A stretch of 64,000 nt of DNA from Elusimicrobiota bacterium. GTDB taxonomy: Bacteria > Elusimicrobiota > Elusimicrobia > Elusimicrobiales > UBA9959. The first letter of the stretch is position 1, and each line of letters opens with the position of its first letter. The stretch spans positions 62,001 through 126,000 of the forward strand of contig JAPLKI010000013.1 in the NCBI GenBank assembly GCA_026388155.1, in the 5' to 3' direction. Position numbers and translations under genes: made by a program. The notes beneath the pieces are model-generated. The model did not search any database and was not told the origin of the DNA. It worked only from the letters and a program-made list of their open reading frames with translations. This document shows positions 53,284 to 64,000 of this stretch, in pieces.

Positions 53284-54729
53284 TCAATACAGGCCGTATC
53301 TTAGATAAAGCCAGCGCCAGCGCAGATACTGAAAAACTTTTTTCGCGAACGCGCCGGTAGTTTGGGTCCTGAATTTTTTCCAGACTCTGCTGGCAAACCC
53401 GTGAGAGCCGGCGGCTCCGGCCGATTCGCCAGGGTACGAGGGATATAAAGACTTCCTGTCATAATCCTGCGCCCTTTCCGCCGCAGCTTTGAGAAAAGTA
53501 TAATCAATACCTTTCAGCTTGCCTTCCGCGCTGGAGGACCTGTTATAAAAAGCGCCCGCTTTTTTAAGCAACAGCCCGTTCTTCGCGCAGTAATCGCCCA
53601 GTTCGGTGCCCGGATACGGAGTGAAGAACGCCAGACTCGGGTAGGCGGGTCGTATTTCCCGTATAAGCCTGACCGTTTCTTTTACTTCTCCGGCCGTTTC
53701 CCCCGGTATGCCGAGCATGAAATTAGCGAAAATACTTACGCCGTATTTTTTACAGATCTCCGCAGCCGCAATGTTCTGGGCGACGGTTGTCCCCTTTTTC
53801 AGCAGGTCCAGTATCCTCTGGCTTCCGCTTTCGAAACCTATCAGAAAGCATTTAAGCCCGGTCTCAGCCATTTCTTTCACGGCAGCCTCGTTCTTCACTA
53901 TAAAATCGGCCCTGGCCTGGCAGGCAAAAGACTGTGGCAAGCCTTCCTCCCTGTAAGCCCTGCAGAACTCAAGGACATGATGGCTGTTCACCGTGAAAAG
54001 GTCGTCATGGATGAGCAGGCTGTTGAATTTATATCTTTCCCTTAAATATTCAAGTTCGCCGATAATATCGGGTACCGTCCTTATTTTCGCTCTTCCGCCG
54101 AATATCATGCGCTCGGCCGGCTGACAGAAAGAGCAGTTGAAGGGGCACCCTCTGCCCGCTATTATGGACACAAAAGGCTTTTCCATGAACGGCATCCAGG
54201 GGTTGGAGGCCTCTCCGTTCTCATAGTCAAAGATATCCCTGTCCGGATAAGGAATGGTCCCTATATCCGCCGGAATCCCTTCTATAACCTTTTCCCGCGG
54301 TTCTCCTTTTTCTATTTTAGACAAAAGCCGGGAAAAGCTTATTTCCCCCTCTCTTGTGATTATATGATCGATCTGCCGTAATTCGCGCACCTCCTCTAAC
54401 GCCACCGTGGGGTGAACGCCGCCGATAATGACTATAGAAGAACTGTCCACGGCCTTTATCCTTGAGGCGGCCTCAACGGCGGAGGGAAAATCGATGCTCA
54501 TTACGGAGATCCCGAAAACTCCGGGCGATCTTTTTTTCACCTCCGATTCGAAATTATCCCAGCCGCTGAGTTTGCGGAAATCCAGCAGGTCTATATCATG
54601 CCCTTCTTTTTTAGCGTAAGCGGAAATATAAGCCAGCCCGTACGGCACGAAATTTTCGCTTATCCCGCCTTGCCCAAAACTTCCCCAGCCGCTCAGAACG
54701 ATGCCGGGAAAGATCAAAGTAGCTCGCAT
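53284..54729 (-). CDS. B12-binding-domain radical SAM protein
   Basis: 481 residues. The N-terminal ~140 residues form a cobalamin-type Rossmann domain (PYGLAYISAYAKKEGHDIDLLDF, VIIGGVHPTVALEE, HIITREGE) without the DxHxxG ligand. The radical SAM core carries G-C-P-F-N-C-S-F-C (~195-202), LLIHDDLFTVNS, FLIGFESGSQRILDLLKKG and FMLGIPGET. Class B radical SAM methylases have this layout. In a polysaccharide or lipid locus it could methylate an unactivated carbon. Substrate unknown. Confidence 0.88.
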   Translation of the reverse strand: MRATLIFPGIVLSGWGSFGQGGISENFVPYGLAYISAYAKKEGHDIDLLDFRKLSGWDNFESEVKKRSPGVFGISVMSIDFPSAVEAASRIKAVDSSSIVIIGGVHPTVALEEVRELRQIDHIITREGEISFSRLLSKIEKGEPREKVIEGIPADIGTIPYPDRDIFDYENGEASNPWMPFMEKPFVSIIAGRGCPFNCSFCQPAERMIFGGRAKIRTVPDIIGELEYLRERYKFNSLLIHDDLFTVNSHHVLEFCRAYREEGLPQSFACQARADFIVKNEAAVKEMAETGLKCFLIGFESGSQRILDLLKKGTTVAQNIAAAEICKKYGVSIFANFMLGIPGETAGEVKETVRLIREIRPAYPSLAFFTPYPGTELGDYCAKNGLLLKKAGAFYNRSSSAEGKLKGIDYTFLKAAAERAQDYDRKSLYPSYPGESAGAAGSHGFASRVWKKFRTQTTGAFAKKVFQYLRWRWLYLRYGLY

Positions 54730-54755
54730 AAGGTTTACCTAAGCGGATTTATGAT

Positions 54756-55304
54756 TCAGAAAGGGGAGGCAAATCCGTCAAAAGCCGGGAAAGCCGCGTC
54801 ACGCGGGGAAAGCACCGGGTCTTTTATTCCCCAGTCAAAACCGAAAGAATCCCACCTGACGCCCGCGTCATGGTCGGGCGCGTGGGTGCTGGTCTGCATA
54901 TACACCACGCAGGAATGGTCTTCAAGAGAGAGGAAGCCATGCGCCAATCCTCTTGGCAGGTATATTATTTTGCTGTTGCGCCAAGTCAGCTCCAGGCTGA
55001 AATATTTGCCATAAGTGGGGCTTGAACGCCTTAAATCCAGAAGCACGTCCAGTATGGCCCCATGTGTGACATAAACCAGCTTGGTATAGGCGAAAGGCGG
55101 GGTTTGGAAATGCATCCCGCGGACGACATTTTTAGCGGAAACGGAAAAAAAACTTTCTTTAAACCCTGTTTCAAGTCCGTGAGCGGAGAAGTCATCATAA
55201 TTAAAAACTTTCATCAAAGACCCGCGCTGATCGGTGTGGATTTTGGGGTCCAGGATATAAACTCCCTCTATCGGGCATTTACTGCACTTTATATGCTTTT
55301 CCAT
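54756..55304 (-). CDS. dTDP-4-dehydrorhamnose 3,5-epimerase-like cupin
   Basis: 182 residues of the RfbC family. DPKIHTDQRGSLMKVF, ESFFSVSAKNVVRGMHFQ (catalytic His region), GAILDVLLDLRRSSPTYGKY and YLPRGLAHGFLSLED with the second His are diagnostic. It epimerises a nucleotide-linked 4-keto-6-deoxy sugar. rfbA, rfbB and rfbD are absent from the window, so the substrate may be another keto sugar made by this locus. It is the first gene of the minus-strand run. Upstream, back to secA, is a 117-bp divergent promoter region. Confidence 0.87.
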   Translation of the reverse strand: MEKHIKCSKCPIEGVYILDPKIHTDQRGSLMKVFNYDDFSAHGLETGFKESFFSVSAKNVVRGMHFQTPPFAYTKLVYVTHGAILDVLLDLRRSSPTYGKYFSLELTWRNSKIIYLPRGLAHGFLSLEDHSCVVYMQTSTHAPDHDAGVRWDSFGFDWGIKDPVLSPRDAAFPAFDGFASPF

Positions 55305-55344
55305 TTTCGCCTTTCCTACAGTGTATTATATAAAAACTATCGCC

Positions 55345-55350
55345 TATAAT
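55345..55350 (+). promoter_or_regulatory. Possible -10 box upstream of secA
   Basis: TATAAT 72 bp before ATG 55422, in the divergent AT-rich spacer between the RfbC-like gene and secA. The -35 (TGTATT) is poor. Confidence 0.3.
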
Positions 55351-55421
55351 TAACCGCGCATCGGAGTTTCAGGCAGCAGCGGCTTTATAAAGCCCCCATA
55401 AATTTGTTTAATAGTGATACT

Positions 55422-58030
<2,609 letters not shown>

Positions 58031-58031
<1 letters not shown>

Positions 58032-58136
58032 CTACAGCGAATAGCGAATAGCAAATGGCGAATAGCAAAGAAGCCAATAGTAATTTTTTTTCGGTTGCCA
58101 CTATTCGCTCTCTTGCTATTCGCTGTTCGCTCCCTT
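58031..58136. repeat. Intergenic inverted repeat, GCGAATAG type, overlapping the lnt start
   Basis: AGCGAATAGCGAATAGC and ATGGCGAATAGC face CACTATTCGCTC and GCTATTCGCTGTTCGC around a spacer with TTTCGGTTGCCACTATT. The reading frame of lnt passes through the element from ATG 58055. Confidence 0.85.
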
Positions 58137-59626
58137 TATCCACCTCCCTGCTTCTTATCCTGAGTTATCCTAAGTTTAACCAGGGCTGGTTGGCGTGGCT
58201 GGCGCTCGCTCCGCTGGTTTATTCGCTGCTGTCGGCCAAAACCCTGAAAGCGGCGCTTTTGCGCGGATTTTTTTCCGGCTTCTTTTTTTATCTCGGGCTG
58301 CTTTACTGGATATATCCCACTATGCGCGCGGGCCAGGTCGGGCCGGCGGTTTCGGCGCTGGGGCTGGCGCTGCTTGCCGCGCTGCTCTCGCTTGAATTCC
58401 TGCTGGTTTCCGGTTTTGGCTTTTATCTTAAAAAGGCCGGCCCCGGTGTTTTCCCTTATGTGTTCTCCGCCGCGTGGGCCGCGATGGAATGGGCCAAAAT
58501 TACCGTAAACTATAAGGCGGTGTGGTTCCCGTGGTTTACGCTTGCCTATACTCAGTGGCAATACACGAAAATTATACAGATAGTTTCCGTTACCGGGCTT
58601 TACGGGCTCAGCTTTGCCGTAGCTTTGAGCGGTGCGCTCGCGGGCGCGCTTATCCACAAAAAGGAAAAACCTATTAAAGCCATGATTCAATTTTCGCCGG
58701 CCCTTGCGCTACTGGCCGGTTTATGGTTTTACGGCGCCGGAGAACTTAAAAAAGCGGAGTCCATTGCCTTTAAAGCGCCGCTCAACGCCAGTCTGCTTCA
58801 ACCCGCCATAGATCTTTACGCCAAGTGGGACGCCAGCCAGGCGGCCGCAATTGAGGCTAAAATAAACGGCCTGATAAAAGGAATAGAAAAAACCGACCTT
58901 ATCGTATGGCCGGAAAACGCCCTGCCCGGCTGGATAGAAAATAAACACTACGGCGCCTGGGTGTCGGATATCGCTGTTGAAAAACAGACAGCCAATTTTG
59001 TGGGTTCGGTTTCGCGCGGCGACGGCAGCCGAGTGGCGGCTTTTCTGGTGGATTCATCGGGGACCATAACGGCGGAATATTACAAACGGGTGCTGGTGCC
59101 CTTCGGCGAATATGTGCCGTTCAGGGATTTTCTGGGCAGCTACATAAAACCGGTGGCCGCGCTTGGGGAATTTCTGCCGGGCAGCTTCTCGCAGCCGCTC
59201 ATGGAAGTCGGTCGGCAAAAAAGCAAAAGCGTGAAGATAGCCGGAGTTATCTGCTATGAATCCATTTTCCCTTTCCTTTTCAGGGAGGATGCCTCAAAGG
59301 GAGCTGAAATTTTTGTCAATATAACGAACGACGGCTGGTATCTGGACACCGCCGCCCCCTATCAGCATTTGCTTGTAAATATCTTCAGGGCGGTGGAAAC
59401 CCGCCGCCCGGTCATCCGGGCCGCGAACAACGGCATTTCGGCGTATATAGATCCATGGGGCAGGATCCAAAGCAGCCTTGGGCTTAACAGCGCGGGGGTA
59501 TTGGACGTCGAGGTGCGGCTTGCCGCCGTTCCGGTCGAAAGTTTTTATGTCCGACACGGCGACCTGTTCGCCTATGCGACCGCCTTGCTTTGCGCCGCCT
59601 TCCTGCTTCCTATGCTGTTCCTGTAA
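58055..59626 (+). CDS. lnt: Apolipoprotein N-acyltransferase
   Basis: 523 residues. It N-acylates lipoproteins in the inner membrane, implying an outer membrane. N-terminal helices (LLLILSYPKFNQGWLAWLALAPLVY) lead to a nitrilase-like domain with catalytic Glu in VWPENALPG (~286), Lys in YYKRVLVPFGEYVPF (~343) and Cys in GVICYESIFP (~402). The first ~27 residues (MANSKEANSNFFS...) are translated repeat, and no SD stands before ATG 58055. Either the repeat supplies the start or translation begins at a non-ATG codon nearer LLLILSYP. Confidence 0.93.
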   Translation: MANSKEANSNFFSVATIRSLAIRCSLPLSTSLLLILSYPKFNQGWLAWLALAPLVYSLLSAKTLKAALLRGFFSGFFFYLGLLYWIYPTMRAGQVGPAVSALGLALLAALLSLEFLLVSGFGFYLKKAGPGVFPYVFSAAWAAMEWAKITVNYKAVWFPWFTLAYTQWQYTKIIQIVSVTGLYGLSFAVALSGALAGALIHKKEKPIKAMIQFSPALALLAGLWFYGAGELKKAESIAFKAPLNASLLQPAIDLYAKWDASQAAAIEAKINGLIKGIEKTDLIVWPENALPGWIENKHYGAWVSDIAVEKQTANFVGSVSRGDGSRVAAFLVDSSGTITAEYYKRVLVPFGEYVPFRDFLGSYIKPVAALGEFLPGSFSQPLMEVGRQKSKSVKIAGVICYESIFPFLFREDASKGAEIFVNITNDGWYLDTAAPYQHLLVNIFRAVETRRPVIRAANNGISAYIDPWGRIQSSLGLNSAGVLDVEVRLAAVPVESFYVRHGDLFAYATALLCAAFLLPMLFL

Positions 59627-59632
59627 ATATGT

Positions 59633-60544
59633 ATGAAAATTGTTTTTTCAAAAAAATACACGGTAAATAATCATGATCATGTGTTCCGCGCGGATAAATT
59701 CGAGGGGGCGCTGAAAACGCTGCTCAGGGAAAAGATAATAAGCCGCGGGGATATTGTGGAAGCGCCGGAGCCTTCGCGGGAAGACCTTAGGCTCGCCCAC
59801 AGCGCGCCGTGGGTGGATAAAAATCTCAGTTTTAGTTTTACCGCGAAAGACAGCGCTCGCGCCGAACTTGAGATAACCCCTGAAGTGGTTCTGGCACATT
59901 TGATGAACGTGGGGGGCACCGTAAAAGCGGCGGAAATAGCCCTTTCGGACGGCCTTGGCGTTAATTGCGGCGGGGGCGCCCACCACGCGTTCGCGGATCA
60001 CGGAGAGGGCTTCTGTCTGCTGAACGATATCGCGGTGGCGGTTAAAAAACTGCTCAAAACAGAAAAAATCCGCCGCGCCGTAATTGTAGACCTGGACGCT
60101 CACCAGGGCAACGGCACGGCTTCCATCTTTGAAAAGGACAAAAGGGTCTTTACATTTTCAATGCATAACAGGGACATCTATCCGGAAAAAAAGGAAAAAA
60201 GTTCCCTGGACATCGAGCTCCGGCCCGGCACGGGTGACGGCGCTTACCTGGGCCTGTTAAAAAAGAACCTGCCGGCCGCGCTCAAAAAAGCCAGGGCCGA
60301 TCTGGCCTTCTACGTGGCGGGGGCCGATGTTTACGCCGGCGACCTGCTTGGCGGACTCAAACTTACCATGGAGGGGATCAAAAAAAGGGACGCTTTCGTT
60401 TTCAGGGAATGTTTAAGGCGCGGGCTGCCGGTGGCGGTGGTTTTAAGCGGCGGCTACGCTAAAAAATTCAAAGACACTGTCCGCATTCACGCAAATACTA
60501 TAAGGGCGGCGAATAGCGAATGGGGGCTAGCGAATAGGGGCTAG
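59633..60544 (+). CDS. Histone-deacetylase-family amidohydrolase
   Basis: 303 residues. GGGAHHAFADHGEGFC (~117; catalytic His pair), VIVDLDAHQGNGTASIF (zinc Asp/His), FSMHNRDIYP and YVAGADVYAGDLLGG place it in the AcuC/HDAC superfamily of zinc deacetylases acting on acetylated amines or lysine. It starts 6 bp after lnt, so is probably co-transcribed. The final residues (RAANSEWGLANRG) and the TAG stop are encoded by the tandem GCGAATAG repeat, so the original C-terminus was probably shorter. Confidence 0.9.
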   Translation: MKIVFSKKYTVNNHDHVFRADKFEGALKTLLREKIISRGDIVEAPEPSREDLRLAHSAPWVDKNLSFSFTAKDSARAELEITPEVVLAHLMNVGGTVKAAEIALSDGLGVNCGGGAHHAFADHGEGFCLLNDIAVAVKKLLKTEKIRRAVIVDLDAHQGNGTASIFEKDKRVFTFSMHNRDIYPEKKEKSSLDIELRPGTGDGAYLGLLKKNLPAALKKARADLAFYVAGADVYAGDLLGGLKLTMEGIKKRDAFVFRECLRRGLPVAVVLSGGYAKKFKDTVRIHANTIRAANSEWGLANRG

Positions 60545-60760
60545 CGAATAGGGGTGGAAAACTATCAAGGCGGCGAATAGCGAATGGGGGCTAGCGAATA
60601 GGGGTGGAAAACTATCAAGGCGGCGAATAGCGAATGGGGGCTAGCGAATAGGGGTGGAAAACTATCAAGGCGGCGAATAGCGAATGGGGGCTAGCGAACA
60701 GGGGCGGAAAACTATCAAGGCGGCGAATAGGGAATCGGGAATAGCGAATAGCGGCAGAAA
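60505..60760. repeat. 50-bp tandem repeat array of GCGAATAG words
   Basis: Four head-to-tail 50-bp units run from 60541 to 60740, each CTAGCGAATAGGGGTGGAAA, then ACTATCAAGGCGGCGAATAG, then CGAATGGGGG. The last unit is diverged; a partial unit precedes them from 60505. The first copy encodes the C-terminus of the deacetylase gene. It has no spacers, so it is not a CRISPR array. Confidence 0.95.
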
Positions 60761-60908
60761 ACGGCCTGCTTTGTTGAGTTCGCTCCCAATGGCCAATAGG
60801 CCCATGCAATGTGCCCTTTAGTCTAAAATTAAATCCTGCTATAAAATATATAAAAAGTCGTTTTGGCGGCGGCATGGGGCTTCTCCCAATGGGCTATTGA
60901 CATGTCTA

Positions 60909-60980
60909 TGGGCCTTTGGGCCCAAAAAGCAATAGGCCTGTCGGCCCAAACAGACATAGGCCTTTTGGCCTTGATTGCAA
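60909..60980. repeat. Three 24-bp tandem units with GGCC dyads
   Basis: Units at 60909-60932, 60933-60956 and 60957-60980, each starting T(G/A)GGCCT then (T/C)GGGCC or (C/T)GGCC. Each unit is itself a near-palindrome (GGCCTTTGGGCC, GGCCTGTCGGCC, GGCCTTTTGGCC). It lies 90-160 bp upstream of the clostripain-like gene. Confidence 0.8.
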
Positions 60981-60984
60981 TCAA
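60971..60984. promoter_or_regulatory. Perfect 14-bp palindrome, possible operator
   Basis: TTGATTGCAATCAA is an exact inverted repeat at the end of the 24-bp array, 85 bp before ATG 61070. AT-rich sequence with a weak TATGGT -10-like box follows. It would suit a dimeric repressor or activator of the protease gene. Confidence 0.45.
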
Positions 60985-61069
60985 TAATACTTTCAAACTA
61001 GTATGGTAAGCTTTCAAGCGCCTGCCAGCCTTAAAGGCTTCCACACTAAAAACCGCATGGGAGGTAGTA

Positions 61070-62326
61070 ATGTTTAAGAAATTAGTCGCAGTATTCGCCA
61101 TGATAGCCATAGTTTCACCCCTGGTGTCAGCCGAAATAAATTTCGACACCCCCAAGAAAACAACCCTTCAGCAGGAAATAGCCGATCTCGAGTTGAGCGT
61201 GCCTGTGGCCGCACCGGTGGATGTAAAAGCGCATTCCGGCAAAGTGGATAAAGAATGGACCATAATGGTCTTCATCAACGCCAAGAACAACCTGGAAAAA
61301 TACGGGTTGATGGACATGAACGAGATGGAGATGATAGGCTCCACCGACAAGGTGAACGTGGTGACCGAACTGGGCCGCATGAGCGGCTACGACAGCTCGG
61401 ACGGCAACTGGGTCGGTTCCCGCCGTTATCTAGTGGTGAAAGATGCCAACATGAGCAAAATCGCCTCTCCCGTGGTGCAGGACCTGGGCAAGGTGGATAT
61501 GGGTGACTACAAGCACCTGATAGACTTCGCCACCTGGGCCAAGAAGAACTACCCGGCCAAGCGCTACATGCTGGTAGTCTGGAACCACGGCGCTGGCTGG
61601 ATCAAGTCCCGCGGCCTGGAGGTCAAGGGTATTTCCTACGACGATGAGACCGGCAACCACATCAACACCCCCCAGCTGGGAATGGCTCTGAAGGGCATCG
61701 GCAAAATCGATGTGTACGGCTCGGATGCCTGCCTGATGCAGATGCCTGAAGTAAACTATGAAATAAAGGACTATGTGGATTATATAGTGGGTTCCGAAGA
61801 GACCGAACCCGGCGACGGTTATACCTATAACATGCTGCTCGGGCCCCTCGTCGCCAAACCCACCATGCTCGGTGCGGAACTCGGCAAGCTGGCCGTGGAC
61901 GCCTACAGCGATCATTACGGCACCCAGGACCACACTCAGAGCCTTGTGCTGGCTTCCGCCATGAACGGCCTTGTTCCCGTGATCAACGACTTCGTTGCCG
62001 CCGCCATCGCAGCCAACGAGAAACCCCTGATCAAGACCGCCATGGGCAGCGCGCAGTCTTACGCCTACGCGGAAAACAAGGACCTGTGGCACTTCCTGAG
62101 CCTCTACAGCGCTTCTTCCCAGAACGCGAATGTGAAGGCCGCGGCGAAGGCCCTTCAGGACTACCTGACAGGCAAGCTGATCCTTCACAACCGCGTGAAC
62201 AGCACATACGCCGACTCACACGGTTTAGCCATATACCTGCCCGACTCCCCGAATTCGGCCTACAACGATCTGGCATGGGCCAAGGCCTCGCAGTGGGACG
62301 AGTTCATCAACTGGTACACTAAATAA
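61070..62326 (+). CDS. Clostripain-family (C11) secreted cysteine protease
   Basis: 418 residues. Signal peptide to ...SPLVSAEI. EWTIMVFINAKNNLEKYGLMDMNEME, the catalytic His in VWNHGAGWI (~172) and Cys in GSDACLMQM (~220) are intact, as is the VGSEETEPGDGYTY region; C-terminal DSHGLAIYLPD is shared with paralogues. It probably cleaves after basic residues outside the cytoplasm. SD GGGAGG precedes ATG 61070. The next gene is a close paralogue in tandem. Repeat and palindrome elements upstream may regulate it. Confidence 0.9.
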   Translation: MFKKLVAVFAMIAIVSPLVSAEINFDTPKKTTLQQEIADLELSVPVAAPVDVKAHSGKVDKEWTIMVFINAKNNLEKYGLMDMNEMEMIGSTDKVNVVTELGRMSGYDSSDGNWVGSRRYLVVKDANMSKIASPVVQDLGKVDMGDYKHLIDFATWAKKNYPAKRYMLVVWNHGAGWIKSRGLEVKGISYDDETGNHINTPQLGMALKGIGKIDVYGSDACLMQMPEVNYEIKDYVDYIVGSEETEPGDGYTYNMLLGPLVAKPTMLGAELGKLAVDAYSDHYGTQDHTQSLVLASAMNGLVPVINDFVAAAIAANEKPLIKTAMGSAQSYAYAENKDLWHFLSLYSASSQNANVKAAAKALQDYLTGKLILHNRVNSTYADSHGLAIYLPDSPNSAYNDLAWAKASQWDEFINWYTK

Positions 62327-62345
62327 GCGCGCAGCACGCTGACGG

Positions 62346-62376
62346 AAGGGCCGGCTTAACAGCCGGCCCTTCTTTT
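62346..62376 (+). terminator. Terminator of the first tandem clostripain gene
   Basis: AAGGGCCGGCT pairs with AGCCGGCCCTT around TAAC, then CTTTT. Almost the same hairpin follows the second tandem gene at 63932. Confidence 0.9.
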
Positions 62377-62389
62377 GTTATAGCCGCAA

Positions 62390-62515
62390 ACTTTAGATAC
62401 GGCTATTGCCATAAGCCATAAGCAGAACCGCCATACGCTTTAAGCCATATGCCATAGGCTTGTAAGGAACTCCCTAAAAGCTTATGGCCTAAAGCATATG
62501 GCTTATGGCAGTCTA
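62390..62515. repeat. Intergenic inverted repeat, ATAAGCC type with AAGGAACTCC core
   Basis: TTGCCATAAGCCATAAGC and TTAAGCCATATGCCATAGGC face AAGCTTATGGCC and AAAGCATATGGCTTATGGC. The core AAGGAACTCC is at 62464-62473. It lies between the two tandem protease genes. Confidence 0.85.
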
Positions 62516-62624
62516 GGCCCTTTGGGTAACTCCGCTTCTGGGTCTTAGGTCCCTTGTTAAAGATCAATGGCAGGGTTAAACTATATACATGCGGAACAAA
62601 CTTAACACCACCACGGAGGAATCC

Positions 62625-63908
62625 ATGATACGCAAAATATCGCTGTCGGTGCTGGCCGTGTCACTGTTCGCTTCCCTAGTATCGGCGGAAGTCGATTTTG
62701 ACAAAGGCACGGGCATCAATATTAAGGAAGAACTGGCGAATACAGAGGTTACGCCTCCGAGTGCGCCGCAGGACAAAGGCGCAATATGGGACTGGTTTTT
62801 CGGAGCACCGGCGCCGAAGGGACCCGCTGAATGGACTATAATGGTTTTTGTGAACGGCAAAAACAATCTGGAGCCGTTCGCCCTCAAGGACATGAATGAA
62901 ATGGAGCAGGTCGGCTCTTCAGCCAAACTCAATATAGTGGTGGAAGCCGGCCGCATGGGCGAGTATACCACGGTAGGAAACTGGACCGGCACCAGACGCT
63001 ACCTTATAAAGAAAGATAAAGACACCAACAACGTGACCTCCCCGGTGGTACAGGATATGGGCAAGGTGGACATGGGTAATTACAACAGCGTGATAGATTT
63101 CGGCAATTGGGCCAAGAAGACCTATCCCGCCAATCACTACATGCTCATAATATGGAATCACGGCGCGGGCTGGATAAAATCCGTCAATACCAATAATAAA
63201 GGCATTTCTTACGATGACGAGACCGGCAATCACATCAATACCCCGCAGATGGCCGCCATACTCAAAGGCATAGGCGGAGTGGATATATATGGTTCGGATG
63301 CCTGCCTTATGCAGATGGCGGAAGTGGTCTACGAGATAAAGGATTACGCGCAGTACATTGTAGGTTCGGAAGAGACCGAGCCCGGCGATGGGTACACTTA
63401 TAATACCTTCCTCGGTCCCTTGGCGGCCAAGCCGGCCATGACCGCGGACGAACTTGCGAAGACCGCGGTGAACGCGTATGCGGACCATTACAAGGCCAGC
63501 GGCGAGGGTTCCACGCAGAGCTATATAAAATCCACCAGCATCCCCGGAATGCTTAACGCGGTGAACGCTTTCTCCTACGCCATAACCCAGGCGGGGGATA
63601 AGAGCGTTGTGAAAAGCGCCATGAGCTCGGCCCAGAGCTACGCTTATCCGGAGAACAAGGATCTCTATCACTTCGCCCAGCTCGTAGTGGCGGGAACCAA
63701 GTCAGCGGATGTTAAAGCCAAGGGCAACGCGCTCATGTCCTACATAACCGGCATGGTGCTGGCCAACAGGACAACCGGGAACTACTCCGATTCCCACGGT
63801 ATGGCCATTTACCTGCCGCCGTCCGCTCCCGAGGCCGGTTATACCGACCTTGCCTGGGCCAAGTATTCCAACTGGAGTCAGTTCATTGGCTGGTATCAGA
63901 AGCCGTAA
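62625..63908 (+). CDS. Clostripain-family (C11) secreted cysteine protease
   Basis: 427 residues from ATG 62625 (SD GGAGG); twelve upstream in-frame residues are rejected as they precede the signal peptide. Signal peptide ends VSAEVD. EWTIMVFVNGKNNLEPFALKDMNEME, the catalytic His in IWNHGAGWI (~178) and Cys in GSDACLMQM (~226) are present. It is closely similar to the preceding gene, with an insertion near ~45-65 (KGAIWDWFFGAPAPKG). The pair probably arose by tandem duplication. Same expected activity. Confidence 0.9.
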   Translation: MIRKISLSVLAVSLFASLVSAEVDFDKGTGINIKEELANTEVTPPSAPQDKGAIWDWFFGAPAPKGPAEWTIMVFVNGKNNLEPFALKDMNEMEQVGSSAKLNIVVEAGRMGEYTTVGNWTGTRRYLIKKDKDTNNVTSPVVQDMGKVDMGNYNSVIDFGNWAKKTYPANHYMLIIWNHGAGWIKSVNTNNKGISYDDETGNHINTPQMAAILKGIGGVDIYGSDACLMQMAEVVYEIKDYAQYIVGSEETEPGDGYTYNTFLGPLAAKPAMTADELAKTAVNAYADHYKASGEGSTQSYIKSTSIPGMLNAVNAFSYAITQAGDKSVVKSAMSSAQSYAYPENKDLYHFAQLVVAGTKSADVKAKGNALMSYITGMVLANRTTGNYSDSHGMAIYLPPSAPEAGYTDLAWAKYSNWSQFIGWYQKP

Positions 63909-63931
63909 AATAACGGGTTTGTGGAATTCAA

Positions 63932-63966
63932 AAGGGCCGGCTGGCGACAGCCGGCCCTTCTTTTTT
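63932..63966 (+). terminator. Terminator of the second tandem clostripain gene
   Basis: AAGGGCCGGCTG pairs with CAGCCGGCCCTT around GCGA, followed by a T run. The last ~35 bases of the window carry GCCGTAAG and CGCCGTACGC words, the start of another intergenic repeat. Confidence 0.9.
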
Positions 63967-64000
63967 GCCGTAAGAGTAAATGCATAAAACGCCGTACGCT

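Noticed and set aside
60541-60740. Possible CRISPR array
   Set aside because: Units are contiguous 50-bp direct repeats with no unique spacers, and no cas gene is in the window.

Overview
The window reads as bacterial chromosome from a Gram-negative, probably uncultured lineage. An outer membrane is implied by apolipoprotein N-acyltransferase, PorV/FadL-like barrels, an RfaE2-type heptose nucleotidyltransferase and a polysaccharide locus. Lysine/diaminopimelate synthesis by DapB plus LL-diaminopimelate aminotransferase, several secreted clostripain-family proteases, FlgD-like C-terminal sorting-type domains and word-built intergenic repeats would suit Elusimicrobiota or a relative. That placement is inference from gene content only. 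The sequence is moderately GC-rich; parts of the sugar locus (about 41.8-44.7 kb and 46.2-49.6 kb) are visibly more AT-rich. No tRNA, rRNA, CRISPR array, insertion sequence or prophage was recognised.

Layout. 1-8.5 kb: cell-surface genes (end of a secreted Ig-like protein with a sorting-type tail, a PorV-type barrel fused to a DUF2914-like domain, a 1642-residue repetitive fibre protein, a secreted Lcl/DUF1566-like protein), then a PilZ protein. 9-20.6 kb, minus strand: housekeeping run (response regulator, serine-palmitoyltransferase-like enzyme, rfaE2, accC, a zinc-ribbon membrane protein, accB, cdd, mtnP, glyA, a low-molecular-weight phosphatase, rsmI, a GAF/HD-GYP protein). 20.9-33 kb: CheY/CheX pair, dapB-dapL, hydrolase, outer-membrane barrel, small secreted and basic proteins, Cys-rich repeat protein, coaD, a clostripain-type protease and an M3 peptidase. 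33-55.3 kb: an envelope-sugar region. A plus-strand run goes from an epimerase through a nucleotidyltransferase-kinase fusion, two radical SAM proteins, a thiamine-diphosphate enzyme, a glycosyltransferase, a sugar-phosphate isomerase and three membrane proteins. It converges on a minus-strand run: RfbC-like epimerase, B12-type radical SAM, two glycosyltransferases, a flippase and a methyltransferase. 55.4-64 kb: secA, lnt, a histone-deacetylase-like amidohydrolase, a tandem-repeat region and two tandem clostripain-type proteases.

Two items stand out. First, at least seventeen intergenic regions carry imperfect inverted repeats whose arms are built from short reiterated words (GCGAATAG, ATAAGCC, TAGGGG, GATTCAAG and others). 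The word differs from site to site, but several sites share a central AAGGAACTCC-like core. The elements often supply the last codons and stop codon of the adjacent gene, and in lnt apparently the N-terminus. Second, the 38.1-46.2 kb cluster encodes an unusual set of enzymes that could make an uncharacterised nucleotide-activated, possibly branched or higher-carbon, sugar. It also includes a pair of small membrane proteins with similar soluble tails and no recognised family.
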